Of a stretch of DNA of 49,043 nucleotides, positions 16,877 to 25,328 are shown piece after piece (the stretch's first letter is position 1; each line of letters starts with the position of its first letter). The position numbers and the translations under genes are program-made. The notes beneath the pieces were generated by a model, which worked only from the letters and a program-made list of their open reading frames with translations, was not told where the DNA came from and did not search any database. Source of the DNA: Microcaldota archaeon (GTDB lineage Archaea; Micrarchaeota; Micrarchaeia; Micrarchaeales; CABMGC01). Where the stretch lies: assembly GCA_021848065.1 (NCBI GenBank), contig JAJZNA010000016.1, positions 1 through 49,043 of the forward strand, written 5' to 3'.

Positions 16877-17071
16877 ATGGAGATAACACGGCGCGCAGCC
16901 AAGAGGATACTCAAGGAGGCAGGCGCAGTCCGTATAAGCGACACTGCAGCTGCAGAGTTCGCGGAGATAATAAACAAGTTCTCTTATTCTATGGCCAAAA
17001 AGGCGGTGAAGCTGGCGTCCCACGCAAAAAGGAGCACCGTGAAGAGCGAGGACATCGAGCTTGCCGCATGA
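16877..17071 (+). CDS. Archaeal histone (HMf family)
   Basis: 64 residues from ATG 16877 (MEITRRAAKRILKEAG), the start favoured by the TATA spacing and by alignment with HMf-type histones. ATG 16862 would add five residues. The single histone fold is complete: RISDTAAAEFAEIINKF, then KKAVKLASHAKRSTVKSEDIELA, including the conserved R-S-T-V and E-D-I-E segments. It should dimerise and wrap DNA. It ends five bases before the stop of the convergent BofA-like gene. Confidence 0.95.
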   Translation: MEITRRAAKRILKEAGAVRISDTAAAEFAEIINKFSYSMAKKAVKLASHAKRSTVKSEDIELAA

Positions 17072-17076
17072 AATGC

Positions 17077-17388
17077 TCAGACAAGCGCAATGAGTGCAAC
17101 TGCGCCTATTACCTTCAATATTACCAGCGTGCCTACAGCAGGCAGCCCGAACAGAATTACCGATATTATGATCGGAAGGGTAAACGGTATGACTATGCCG
17201 AACAGGTAGTTTATGAGATACAGCGTTATGAACCCCAGTATGGTGTTGACTACGAGCCCTACTATGAGCTTGATGAGCGACTTGCCTATCCAGCTCACTA
17301 CGAGTATGAGCAGTATTATTGCAGCTATGACCAGTATCATCGACAGTGCGGAACCTACAAGGGGCACTGCGAGCATCGTTTCAAGCAT
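17077..17388 (-). CDS. BofA-family integral membrane protein
   Basis: 103 residues from ATG 17388 (MLETMLAVPLVG), placed by the TATA box at 17413-17422; an ATG at 17406 lies upstream of the predicted transcript. It is almost wholly hydrophobic with three or four helices. The C-terminal half (NTILGFITLYLINYLFGIVI, then PIIISVILFGLPAVGTLVIL) matches the pattern of the pro-sigma-K processing inhibitor BofA family. That family is found in archaea without sporulation, where its role is unknown. It is convergent with the histone gene and divergent from the RNase P RNA. Confidence 0.75.
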   Translation of the reverse strand: MLETMLAVPLVGSALSMILVIAAIILLILVVSWIGKSLIKLIVGLVVNTILGFITLYLINYLFGIVIPFTLPIIISVILFGLPAVGTLVILKVIGAVALIALV

Positions 17389-17412
17389 GCTTGTAAGACT
17401 GCGCATTGCTTC

Positions 17413-17422
17413 TTTTATACCT
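17413..17422 (-). promoter_or_regulatory. TATA box of the BofA-like gene
   Basis: Minus-strand GGTATAAAAG is centred 26-28 bp before ATG 17388, predicting a leaderless transcript. Confidence 0.6.
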
Positions 17423-17496
17423 TTTTGTGGCTTGCTGGAATTTACGGTCCAAGCGCCTTGCGCGCCTCTTGATGGCGCCCTCCAACTGCATTACAG

Positions 17497-17504
17497 TTAA
17501 ATAC
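17497..17504 (+). promoter_or_regulatory. TATA box of the RNase P RNA gene
   Basis: TTAAATAC is centred 25-26 bp before 17526, exactly where the P1 helix of the RNA begins. Confidence 0.65.
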
Positions 17505-17523
17505 CACTGCTGTGCATATGTCT

Positions 17524-17765
17524 GCGTGGTGTGCGGATGGCTCACGGTCCTATGTGACTGAGGAAGCTCTCCCCATGCAGAGCGCGTGTGGCGTAATGCC
17601 TTATTCGGAACAGAAACGATACTGCTGCAGTGCACATAAGCGATGACACTACGAGCGCACTGGTGCAGGTGAAACGGCCGATGTGCGCGCGATGAGCATG
17701 CAAGGCATAAAAGCCGCTTAGTCAAATGCCATCTAAAACAGAAGGGGGGCTACGGCACACCACAC
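17524..17765 (+). ncRNA. rnpB: RNase P RNA (compact, archaeal)
   Basis: Catalytic RNA that removes 5' leaders from pre-tRNA. P1 pairs 17526-17534 (GUGGUGUGC) with 17755-17763 (GCACACCAC). P2 pairs GGAUGG at 17535-17540 with CCAUCU near 17729-17734. A P3 hairpin is closed by CUC/GAG around 17541-17561. P4 pairs AGCUCUCC, directly after the conserved GAGGA, with GGGGGGCU, directly after the conserved ACAGAA (17737-17742). These line up with GAGGA-AAGUCCGGG and ACAGAA-CCCGGCUU in E. coli RNase P RNA. GGAACAGAAACGAUAC and GGUGAAACGG match the internal conserved regions. At about 242 nt it is short, so the specificity domain must be reduced. Confidence 0.88.
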
Positions 17766-17800
17766 CTATCTTCCAATGCACCTGCTTTCTTTCAATCTCC

Positions 17801-18853
17801 TCAAGCGCGCGGGCTTGCAAGTACCGTGAATTCCTGCCTGTTGGCAGGCAGTACCTTTATCCTCTCAATTTCCAGCCTCCTGCCGAGCATCGTCCTTGCC
17901 CGCTCTATGTAATTGGGCGCCTTCTTGGAGAGGCACTTGACCGTAACTATGACTTTTGCATCTTTTTTTAGCAAATCAAGATATGACTCCACGGCAATTG
18001 CGGTGTCGCTGCAGAATATGTTCATGTCATCAGTGAGCATGTCTGCATTGCCCATGCGCAGCAGCCTCTTGGCGTCATCGAAACCTCCCTTGACGTGCAC
18101 TATGTCCGTGCTTTCGAACAGTGCTGCTGCGTCTATCTCCTTTTCAATGCCGACTGCCAAAGGCCTCAGGCCCTGTGCGGATATGGCTTTATAGTCAAGG
18201 TCTCCGTTGTCTATCGCCACCACCTTGAATCCCCTCTTTGCAAGGAACGTGCTCCATCCCCCTGGCGCCGCGCCAAGGTCTATCGCCGTCCCTCCCGCAG
18301 AAATGCCGAACTCGTCGAACGCCTGCCATATCTTGAGTTCGGCCCTGCTTACCTGCTTCTTGGACTGGTAGTGCCTCATCGGGTTCACGAACTTCTTGTC
18401 GAGCTTTGAATAATCAGAATAGCCCGAATAGCACTTCCCGTTCATCAGGACCACGTATGCGAGCACCTCCGGATCCTTTATGTTTATGTTGTATCCCAGC
18501 CCTTCAAGCCTCTCCCCTGTCGCCACCTCTATGTCTTTCGCAGAATATCCCTCCTTCTCATTTATGTCAATGCACTCTAGTTTTAGCCGCCTGCTCTTGC
18601 CTATGCCTAGCCCATCCACAGCGCCCAGCACGACTTCCAGGTAACTTCCGGTGCCCAGGTCCGCAGTAAGGTACAGCGGGAATGCACAGTACGTGAATAT
18701 CGAATCCCTAACCCTGTCCTGCAGCCGCTCGTCTTCGGCATCCACTATGGCTGCACTGAGCACGTTGTCCACGAGGCTAAAGCTGGTGATCCCTCCAAGC
18801 TCTTCAAGGGAGCTCTTGGTGAATATCGGCGATATGTGTATGAAGTACCTCAT
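17801..18853 (-). CDS. THUMP-domain FtsJ-like RNA methyltransferase
   Basis: 350 residues. The N-terminal ~170 residues look like a ferredoxin/THUMP RNA-binding region (DLGTGSYLEVVLGAVDGLG, then VLAYVVLMNGKCYSGYSD). The C-terminal Rossmann domain has the SAM motif DLGAAPGGWSTFLAKRG at about 195-211, acidic strand ends VVAIDNGDL and MLTDDMN, and VKCL with a catalytic-type Lys. This is the arrangement of THUMP-RrmJ/RlmM-type 2'-O-methyltransferases acting on rRNA or tRNA. The exact target is unknown. It is convergent with the RNase P RNA and divergent from the ATP synthase operon. Confidence 0.85.
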   Translation of the reverse strand: MRYFIHISPIFTKSSLEELGGITSFSLVDNVLSAAIVDAEDERLQDRVRDSIFTYCAFPLYLTADLGTGSYLEVVLGAVDGLGIGKSRRLKLECIDINEKEGYSAKDIEVATGERLEGLGYNINIKDPEVLAYVVLMNGKCYSGYSDYSKLDKKFVNPMRHYQSKKQVSRAELKIWQAFDEFGISAGGTAIDLGAAPGGWSTFLAKRGFKVVAIDNGDLDYKAISAQGLRPLAVGIEKEIDAAALFESTDIVHVKGGFDDAKRLLRMGNADMLTDDMNIFCSDTAIAVESYLDLLKKDAKVIVTVKCLSKKAPNYIERARTMLGRRLEIERIKVLPANRQEFTVLASPRA

Positions 18854-18939
18854 TGGCCATCGCTACATACTATAAGGACCTCATATAAATGCAATTCCCC
18901 TCCTCCCCATGCTGCAGCGCATCCGGGCGGCAATAAACC

Positions 18940-18947
18940 TTTATAAG
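18940..18947 (+). promoter_or_regulatory. TATA box of the ATP synthase operon
   Basis: TTTATAAG preceded by CC predicts transcription near 18968, about 37 nt before the first gene. Confidence 0.6.
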
Positions 18948-19004
18948 CTTAACCCGCACTAACTATATCAGACCTAACCTTTATGGCAAAATTTTGTGAT
19001 TATG

Positions 19005-19325
19005 ATGGCGGACCAAAGCTCAATAGGCCATGTGCAGGATGCCGAACAGAAGGCTAAGAAGCAGATTGAGGAGGCACAGAGCCGCGCAGCCGCAAAGGTG
19101 GAAAAGGCAAGGCAGGAGGCAGCCAAGTTGGTGGAAGAAGCAGAGGCCAAGACAAAGTCCATAAGGGAAAGTACCGTTAAAAAGGCACACGTAGAGCTTG
19201 AAAAGGAACGTGAGAGCAAGCTCTCCGATGCCCATAACATGTCTAAGAAGATAAAATCAACTGAGCTAAGCAAGAATGCGGCAAAGGAAATTGTCGACAA
19301 ACTTGTAAGGCAGATATTCAGTTGA
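19005..19325 (+). CDS. atpH: A-type ATP synthase subunit H (peripheral stalk)
   Basis: 106 residues from ATG 19005; ATG 19002 and GTG 18996 are close alternatives. It is nearly all coiled coil, with Ala/Glu/Lys heptads (AEQKAKKQIEEAQSRAAAKV), and ends in the amphipathic KNAAKEIVDKLVRQIF segment typical of AhaH/subunit G. It pairs with subunit E to form the peripheral stalk. It is the first gene of the nine-gene operon, the usual archaeal position. Confidence 0.85.
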   Translation: MADQSSIGHVQDAEQKAKKQIEEAQSRAAAKVEKARQEAAKLVEEAEAKTKSIRESTVKKAHVELEKERESKLSDAHNMSKKIKSTELSKNAAKEIVDKLVRQIFS

Positions 19326-19370
19326 TTTTGTCATAACATTCAGTTGATAGGAGTGTTGCAAACAGAACCG

Positions 19371-21206
19371 ATGCAAAAGGTAAGGATAGTTTCGCTCGAA
19401 GAAGACAAGGCGAGGGTTGTTGCTGCGCTGCACCATCTAGGTGCCATAGACCTAAGGAGGTCAAAGCTCACGCTTGAAGACGACAAACCCAGATCGGATT
19501 CTACAGCCATTTCAGACGCGCTCTTGAAGGTTGACGGGGCGCTTCAGCTCCTGCCCATTCACAAGGTCTCCTCTGAGGGCCACAGGGACGCAAGGCATCT
19601 CGTGCAGGAGGTGTCCAAGCTCGCCGTCCTGGACACGATATACGGGCTAGGCTCCGAGAGGAAGGCCATAGACGACGATCAGAGGCTTCTTGACTATGCA
19701 CACCACGTGGCTACTGCCTCGTCCGGCATAGACATCGACTTTGGCAGGATAAGGAGCGATTACGTTTTATACAGGGCGTTCGAGACCGACGCGAAGGGCC
19801 ATGCCCTGCTTAGGAAGCACGTCTCAAAGTTAGCGATAAAGGACATGGAGGTAAATGTTGCAAAGGCGGGCAAGGGGGACTGGTTCATACTCATAGCGCA
19901 TTCAAAAGGATCCAGCATAGACGAAGCGCTAAAGGGCGTCCAGCTTAGTGAGCTTGACCTCACTGCGCAGTATCTTAGCGGCGCACCCCAGGATGTGCTG
20001 CGTGCGGTCGGCAAGAAGAGGGCAGAGAATGCGAAGAGGCTATCCCAGATAGATTCAAAGCTTGCTGAGATAAGCCGAAGCAGCTATTCAAGGCTATCGA
20101 ACCTCAAGGAGATGCTTGAGATAGAGCTCGAGCGCGCAGACGCGAGTGCAAGCTTCAAGAAGACGGATAGCTCTTTCATAGTGGAGGGCTGGGTGCAGAA
20201 GAGGCAGGTCGGCGAGCTCACAAAGAGGCTCCTTGCAGTGACAAAGGGCAGGGCGTACCTAGAAGAGCTCGAGGCCGACGAACTGGCCCCGACGCACACA
20301 AGAAGGCCCAAGTTTTTGCAGCCTTTCGATTACCTGGTGAGCTTCTACTCCGTGCAGAGGAGCGACGAGATAGACCCCACATGGATATTCATATTTGCAT
20401 TTCCAATATTCTACGGCCTTATGGTCACGGACGTTGGGTACGGGGTGGCATCGCTTATACTTGCCACCTACATATCCAGGAAGACCGACCCTGAAGGGCT
20501 GATGTACAACGTGTCCAAGCTGTGGCAGCTCAATGCGCTTGCAGCCATGTTCTTTGGCTTCATATCGAACCAGTACTTCGGCTTCCAGCTCCCGTATTCC
20601 ACGCCTTTCAACTTCGACTGGCTTAAGAACACCCCTGAGCTGATAGCCATAACCGTGCTCTTCGGCGTGGTGCAGGTGTGCCTCGGGCTCCTGCTCGGCA
20701 TATTCAACAGCTATAGGCACGGGCACAAGAAGCTGGCCTTTGCAAGGTTCACATCCATACTGACTGTAGCGTTCGGCACAATCGCCGTTTCCGGCGCCTT
20801 CTTCGGCGCCTTCAGCGGCACGGTGACAGATGTCTCCGCGGCGATTGCAATAGTCTCGGTGGCACTCACCGCCGTATTCAGCGGAAGCGAGGCCACGGAG
20901 ATAGTGAGCCTGATAACCCATCCGCTGAGCTACGCGAGGATCATGGGCTTCGGGCTCAGCAGCGTAATAATAGCCTTCCTGATAGACATGGCATTCACTC
21001 CGCACCTGAGCAGCGGCATACTCGTCTTCCTGCTTTACGCAGCGATCTTCATACTGCTGCACTTCGTGAACATGGTGCTAGGCATATTCGAAGGCCTTGT
21101 GCAGGGCGTGAGGCTCAATTTCGTGGAATTCTTCACGAAGTTTTACACGGGCAACGGCATAAAGTTCAAGCCGTTCTCTTACAAGAGGGTTTATACTAAA
21201 GAATAG
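19371..21206 (+). CDS. atpI: A-type ATP synthase subunit I (a)
   Basis: 611 residues from ATG 19371. TTG 19356 or GTG 19353, just behind GGAG, could add 5-6 residues resembling the family start. The soluble N-terminal half (to about 320) is the coiled stalk-binding domain. The C-terminal half has seven or eight membrane helices, beginning WIFIFAFPIFYGLMVTDVGYG and including HPLSYARIMGFGLSS, where the Arg is the essential half-channel residue. It conducts ions between the membrane faces and the K ring. Confidence 0.95.
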   Translation: MQKVRIVSLEEDKARVVAALHHLGAIDLRRSKLTLEDDKPRSDSTAISDALLKVDGALQLLPIHKVSSEGHRDARHLVQEVSKLAVLDTIYGLGSERKAIDDDQRLLDYAHHVATASSGIDIDFGRIRSDYVLYRAFETDAKGHALLRKHVSKLAIKDMEVNVAKAGKGDWFILIAHSKGSSIDEALKGVQLSELDLTAQYLSGAPQDVLRAVGKKRAENAKRLSQIDSKLAEISRSSYSRLSNLKEMLEIELERADASASFKKTDSSFIVEGWVQKRQVGELTKRLLAVTKGRAYLEELEADELAPTHTRRPKFLQPFDYLVSFYSVQRSDEIDPTWIFIFAFPIFYGLMVTDVGYGVASLILATYISRKTDPEGLMYNVSKLWQLNALAAMFFGFISNQYFGFQLPYSTPFNFDWLKNTPELIAITVLFGVVQVCLGLLLGIFNSYRHGHKKLAFARFTSILTVAFGTIAVSGAFFGAFSGTVTDVSAAIAIVSVALTAVFSGSEATEIVSLITHPLSYARIMGFGLSSVIIAFLIDMAFTPHLSSGILVFLLYAAIFILLHFVNMVLGIFEGLVQGVRLNFVEFFTKFYTGNGIKFKPFSYKRVYTKE

Positions 21207-21226
21207 AAAATGAATTGGTGAACTAT

Positions 21227-21463
21227 GTGGCAATAGACATAAACACTGCAATCGCGGCCATAGGTGCCGGAGTTGCAATAACTGGTGGAGCTATAGGAAC
21301 TGGAATCGCGCAGTCAGGCATAGGAAGTGCAGGACTCGGACTGATAGCAGAGAAGAAAGAGAACCTGGGTATAGTGCTCCTGTTCTTCGTGATTCCTGAA
21401 ACCCTGCTTATCTTCGGTTTCGTGATCGCCATACTGATAATGCTGAGCGCTGGAATAGTCTGA
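21227..21463 (+). CDS. atpK: A-type ATP synthase proteolipid subunit K (c)
   Basis: 78 residues as a single helical hairpin. Helix 1 is Gly/Ala-rich (AIAAIGAGVAITGGAIGTG). A polar loop AEKKENLG follows, then helix 2 LGIVLLFFVIPETLLIFGFV with the ion-binding Glu in P-E-T. GTG 21227 is chosen because GGTG lies 6 nt upstream. TTG 21215 or GTG 21218 would add 3-4 residues. One hairpin with one carboxylate per subunit suits ATP synthesis. I cannot settle H+ versus Na+; no obvious Na+ site is seen. Confidence 0.93.
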   Translation: MAIDINTAIAAIGAGVAITGGAIGTGIAQSGIGSAGLGLIAEKKENLGIVLLFFVIPETLLIFGFVIAILIMLSAGIV

Positions 21464-21473
21464 CGTGTTTTGC

Positions 21474-22112
21474 ATGTCACTAGATGCGATAAAGAAGTCG
21501 ATCCTCGAGGACGCCTCTTCAAGGTCCTCACAGATAGAGGGCGATGCGTCAAAGGAAGCCAGGCGCATCCTCAAGGAGGCGGAGGAGAAGGCGCGCGAGA
21601 TAACGCATAGGGCTGAGGCCGAGGCAAAGGCGGAGGCTGAGCGCATGCGCAAGGAGGCTATGGAGGGGGCAGGAATAGAGGCCGACTCCATACTGCTTGA
21701 CGCCCGCAACGAGGCCGTCGAGAGGTCCCTAAAGCATGTCCTATCCGAACTTGAGGATAGGCTCAGGAAGGGGGAGATGAAGAGGATCCTCGATATGGGC
21801 ATAAAGCAGTTCAGGGAGATATCCGACGGGGATCTCACCATCAGGACGAGCAAGAAGTATGCCGACGCCGTAGGCAAAAGCCAGTACGATGTAGAGTACG
21901 GCGACGTTGACGGCTTCATGCTCTATTCGCAGGAGGGGAAGGTGGCCCTGAACGCCACCATAGGCAGCATAACCTCTAGCGAGTCCGAGAACGCCAGAAA
22001 GCTCATAGCCGACCATCTATTCGGGGCCAAGGGCCATCATGCCAAGAAGGGTGCGGGCCATGCTTCGGCTAAGAAGCCGGCCAGGCATCACGCAAAGGGA
22101 AGGAAGAGGTGA
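21474..22112 (+). CDS. atpE: A-type ATP synthase subunit E
   Basis: 212 residues from ATG 21474 (MSLDAIKKSILEDAS). A long N-terminal coiled coil of Glu/Ala/Lys/Arg heptads runs to about residue 85. A globular C-terminal domain follows (DLTIRTSKKYADAVG, DVDGFMLYSQEGKVALNATI). The last ~30 residues are a His/Lys/Ala-rich tail that is unusual for the family. It forms the peripheral stalk with H. Subunit C starts 4 nt downstream. Confidence 0.92.
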   Translation: MSLDAIKKSILEDASSRSSQIEGDASKEARRILKEAEEKAREITHRAEAEAKAEAERMRKEAMEGAGIEADSILLDARNEAVERSLKHVLSELEDRLRKGEMKRILDMGIKQFREISDGDLTIRTSKKYADAVGKSQYDVEYGDVDGFMLYSQEGKVALNATIGSITSSESENARKLIADHLFGAKGHHAKKGAGHASAKKPARHHAKGRKR

Positions 22113-22116
22113 AACT

Positions 22117-23187
22117 TTGATATCAGGATCCGCAGCAGCAAACCATTACGGGTACTCAAGCGCCAGAGTGAAGGTCATGCAGTCAGTCCTGATATCCAAG
22201 AAGGCCATGCAGGACATAGTAAACGCAAAGGATGCAAGCGCCATAATATCAATACTCTTCCATGGCGAATACAAGCCGGACCTGGAAGAGTTCGGCGGGC
22301 TTGAGATAAAAGGGGAGCTCGTGGACTTCGCGCTCTCCAAGAACCTTGCCAAGAGCGTAGGCAAGCTGGTGAGGATAGCGCCTTACACCGACAAGAAGAT
22401 GATGCGCGCCATAGTGGGCAAGTGGAACCTCTACAACGCAAAGATGGCAATAGAGGCAAAGGACAGGAAGATGCCATACGAGTCCATAGCCAGATACCTT
22501 ATAGACTACGGCAGGTACGATAGCGCCTTTGTGAAGGAGGCAATGAAAGAGGATTCGGTAGAGGGGCTGATAGGGAAGTTCATGATAAACTCGCCATATC
22601 GCAGCATACTCTCAGAAGGCCTGGAGGCCTACAGGAAGACGAGGAGCGGCGCGGATGCGGTCGCTGCGATAGACATGCAATACTACATGGGCCTTGGAGG
22701 CATAATAACCAAGCTTAGGTTCATAGACAACAACTCCGCAAGGATAATGAAGATGGACATAGACCTCAAGAACGTCATACACCTAGTGAAGGCCAAGAGG
22801 CTAGGCCTGAAGTTCAGCGATGTCTCCCATGCCATAATACCTGGCGGAAACCTGCCAGTTCACGAACTGGAGCAGGCGTACAGCGGCGCCGACAGCGTCG
22901 ATGCATTTGCGCTCCAGGTGAAGGGCTATGACCTCAAACCTGCGGCAGACGCGTACAAGGAAGGCGGCAGGAGGCAGCTGCTACTCTTCGAGATAGGGAT
23001 GAGGAACGCGATATTCGAGAGCAGCAAGAGGCTCCTAAACCACAGCATACTCTCATTTGGCGCAATGCTAGCGTACGCGTACATGAAGGAGATAGAGTCA
23101 TTCACGCTCAGGGTCCTGATAAACAGCAAGCTATACGGGCTTGCAAAGGAGGACGTCCAGAGGCTGATCATATGGAAGAACGAGTAG
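22117..23187 (+). CDS. atpC: A-type ATP synthase subunit C (d)
   Basis: 356 residues from TTG 22117, supported by GAGGTG at 22106-22111 five nt upstream. The longer open frame into atpE has a non-family Arg-rich sequence and is discarded. All-helical protein that caps the K ring and receives the central stalk. Family features are NHYGYSSARVKVMQSVLI near the N-terminus, the YYMGLGGIITKLRFIDNN segment in the middle, and the end MKEIESFTLRVLINSKLYGL. Its last 16 bases overlap atpF. Confidence 0.93.
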   Translation: MISGSAAANHYGYSSARVKVMQSVLISKKAMQDIVNAKDASAIISILFHGEYKPDLEEFGGLEIKGELVDFALSKNLAKSVGKLVRIAPYTDKKMMRAIVGKWNLYNAKMAIEAKDRKMPYESIARYLIDYGRYDSAFVKEAMKEDSVEGLIGKFMINSPYRSILSEGLEAYRKTRSGADAVAAIDMQYYMGLGGIITKLRFIDNNSARIMKMDIDLKNVIHLVKAKRLGLKFSDVSHAIIPGGNLPVHELEQAYSGADSVDAFALQVKGYDLKPAADAYKEGGRRQLLLFEIGMRNAIFESSKRLLNHSILSFGAMLAYAYMKEIESFTLRVLINSKLYGLAKEDVQRLIIWKNE

Positions 23188-23519
23188 ACAAGCAGTTGAA
23201 GATAGCATACCTTGGCAACAGCCTGCTGGACACAGGGTTCAGGATAGCCGGCATAACCGAGTCCTACGTGGCATCAAGCGGCCCGCAGGCCGAGGAGAAG
23301 CTTAAGGAGCTCTCCGAGAGGGATGACATAGGCATCATAATACTTACCACAGGTGTGGGCAAGATGATAAGGAACAGGAGGCTCAGCGAGCTTATCGCAA
23401 CCAGCATACTGCCACTCATAGTGGAGGTGCCTGAGCTCAACGAGCAGCTCAAGGAGGAGGACACCCTCAGGAACCTGATAATGAGGGCAATAGGCATAGA
23501 CATAACCAAGAACGTTTAA
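23172..23519 (+). CDS. atpF: A-type ATP synthase subunit F
   Basis: 115 residues from ATG 23172, overlapping the end of atpC, which implies coupled translation. Rossmann-like central-stalk subunit: KIAYLGNSLLDTGFRIAGI, IGIIILTTGVGKMIR and LPLIVEVPELN are the three recognisable strands. It binds subunit D and is thought to regulate rotation. Confidence 0.92.
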   Translation: MEERVDKQLKIAYLGNSLLDTGFRIAGITESYVASSGPQAEEKLKELSERDDIGIIILTTGVGKMIRNRRLSELIATSILPLIVEVPELNEQLKEEDTLRNLIMRAIGIDITKNV

Positions 23520-23533
23520 ACGGTGTAATTGAT

Positions 23534-25324
23534 ATGGGAATCATAGAAAGAATTTCAGGGCCCCTTGTAGTGGCCGATGAGATGCTTGGAACGAAGATGT
23601 ATGACGTAGTCAGGGTGGGCGACAGCGGGCTCATCGGCGAGATAATCCAGCTTAGGAAGGAGAGGGCCGTGATACAGGTGTACGAGGACACCACGGGACT
23701 CAAGCCCGGCGAGAAGGTCGTCTCAACGGACCTGCCACTCTCGGTGGAGCTGGCGCCAGGCCTGCTGGGCAACATATATGACGGCATACAGAGGCCACTG
23801 GAGGTATTGGAATCAAAGTCGGGATCTTTCATAGGCAAGGGCCTCACTGCAGATGCTATAGGCAGGAGCAAGAAGTGGAAGTTCATCCCTGAGAAGGGCA
23901 TAAAGAACGGCTCCATGGTCAAGGACGGCGAGATAATCGGACACGTTCAGGAGACCGAATTCCTCAAGCACTACATAATGGTGCCTGTAGGCATGTCCGG
24001 AAAGATATCTGGGCTCAAGGAAGGGACATTCAAGGTGGATGACAAGATAGCTACTATAGAGGGTAAGGGCAAGAAGCATGAGATAACGATGCTCCAGAGG
24101 AGGTCTGTAAGGAGGTCCCAGCCATTCAAGAGGAAGTTCAGGGCGGCAATACCACTCATCACAGGGCAGAGGGTAATAGACATGCTCTTCCCCATAGCAA
24201 AGGGTGGAACGGCAGCCGCGCCAGGGCCTTTCGGATCCGGAAAGACTGTCATACAGCACCAGCTTGCCAAGTGGTCTGACGCAGACATAATCGTATACGT
24301 GGGATGCGGAGAGAGGGGCAATGAGATGACCGAGGTTCTCACTGAATTCCCGGAGCTCAAGGACCCGAAGACTGGAAGGCCGCTTATAGAGCGCACGGTG
24401 CTGATAGCCAACACGAGCAACATGCCTGTGGCTGCCAGGGAAGCTAGCGTATACACTGGAATAACCATAGCCGAATACTTCAGGGACATGGGATACAGCG
24501 TTGCAATACTTGCAGACTCAACGTCCAGATGGGCTGAGGCCATGAGGGAGATATCCGCAAGGCTCGAGGAGATGCCTGGAGAGGAAGGATACCCAGCATA
24601 CCTGCCCAAGAGGCTTGCAGAATACTACGAGAGGAGCGGCACGGTGGAATCCCTTGCAGGAAAGACCGGCTCCGTCACAATAGTCGGCGCAGTCTCGCCT
24701 CCTGGCGGAGACCTTTCCGAGCCTGTTTCACAGGGAACGCTCAGGGTCGTGAAGACCTTCTGGGCGCTTGACGCATCCCTTGCAAATTCAAGGCACTTCC
24801 CTTCGATAAACTGGCTGACCAGCTACTCGCTGTACCTTGACGACCTGGAAGAGTGGTACAACAAGACCTTCGGCGAGGAGTTCGTGAAGAACAGGAGGGA
24901 GATAATGAGGATACTTCAAAAGGAGGCGGAGCTCAAGGACATCGTCCAGCTTGTCGGTGCGGAGGCCCTTCCGGATGAGGAAAGGATAGTGCTCGAGATG
25001 GGCAAGATGCTCAGGGAGGACTTCCTGAGGCAGAGCGCATTCGACGAGGCAGACGCATACACAAGCATGAAGAAACAGGCTGCCATGATCTCTACAATGC
25101 TTCATTTCAGGAAGAGGGCGCAGGATGCAGTTAGGAGCGGCGTGCCTCTCGACGGCATCCTCTCAGTGAAGGTAAGGGAGGAGATAGCCAGGATGAAGGA
25201 GATAAAGGAATCCGATGTAGAGAAGTCGGAGCACAGGATAAAGGGCGAGATAGACTCCCAGTTCGCGGCCCTTGTAAAGCAGTACGGCGAAGGCGAGAGG
25301 AGGGAGGCAGTGGCAAAAGAGTGA
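23534..25324 (+). CDS. atpA: A-type ATP synthase catalytic subunit A
   Basis: 596 residues. The Walker [14 protein letters not shown] is near residue 230. The A-subunit-specific non-homologous region lies upstream at about 110-200. [11 protein letters not shown] and [27 protein letters not shown], split across the catalytic glutamate-binding loops, confirm the catalytic form. There is no intein, which some archaeal atpA genes carry. GGTG at 23521-23524 precedes ATG 23534 by 9 nt. Confidence 0.98.
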   Translation: MGIIERISGPLVVADEMLGTKMYDVVRVGDSGLIGEIIQLRKERAVIQVYEDTTGLKPGEKVVSTDLPLSVELAPGLLGNIYDGIQRPLEVLESKSGSFIGKGLTADAIGRSKKWKFIPEKGIKNGSMVKDGEIIGHVQETEFLKHYIMVPVGMSGKISGLKEGTFKVDDKIATIEGKGKKHEITMLQRRSVRRSQPFKRKFRAAIPLITGQRVIDMLFPIAKGGTAAAPGPFGSGKTVIQHQLAKWSDADIIVYVGCGERGNEMTEVLTEFPELKDPKTGRPLIERTVLIANTSNMPVAAREASVYTGITIAEYFRDMGYSVAILADSTSRWAEAMREISARLEEMPGEEGYPAYLPKRLAEYYERSGTVESLAGKTGSVTIVGAVSPPGGDLSEPVSQGTLRVVKTFWALDASLANSRHFPSINWLTSYSLYLDDLEEWYNKTFGEEFVKNRREIMRILQKEAELKDIVQLVGAEALPDEERIVLEMGKMLREDFLRQSAFDEADAYTSMKKQAAMISTMLHFRKRAQDAVRSGVPLDGILSVKVREEIARMKEIKESDVEKSEHRIKGEIDSQFAALVKQYGEGERREAVAKE

Positions 25325-25328
25325 TATT

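Noticed and set aside
17381..17725. 114-codon minus-strand frame across the RNase P RNA locus
   Set aside because: It has a His/Arg/Ser-rich, non-protein-like composition and overlaps a region explained on the plus strand by conserved RNA helices and a well-placed TATA box.
22039..22116. Extended start of AtpC inside atpE
   Set aside because: The added residues are Arg-rich and unlike the family, while TTG 22117 has GAGGTG at the right distance.
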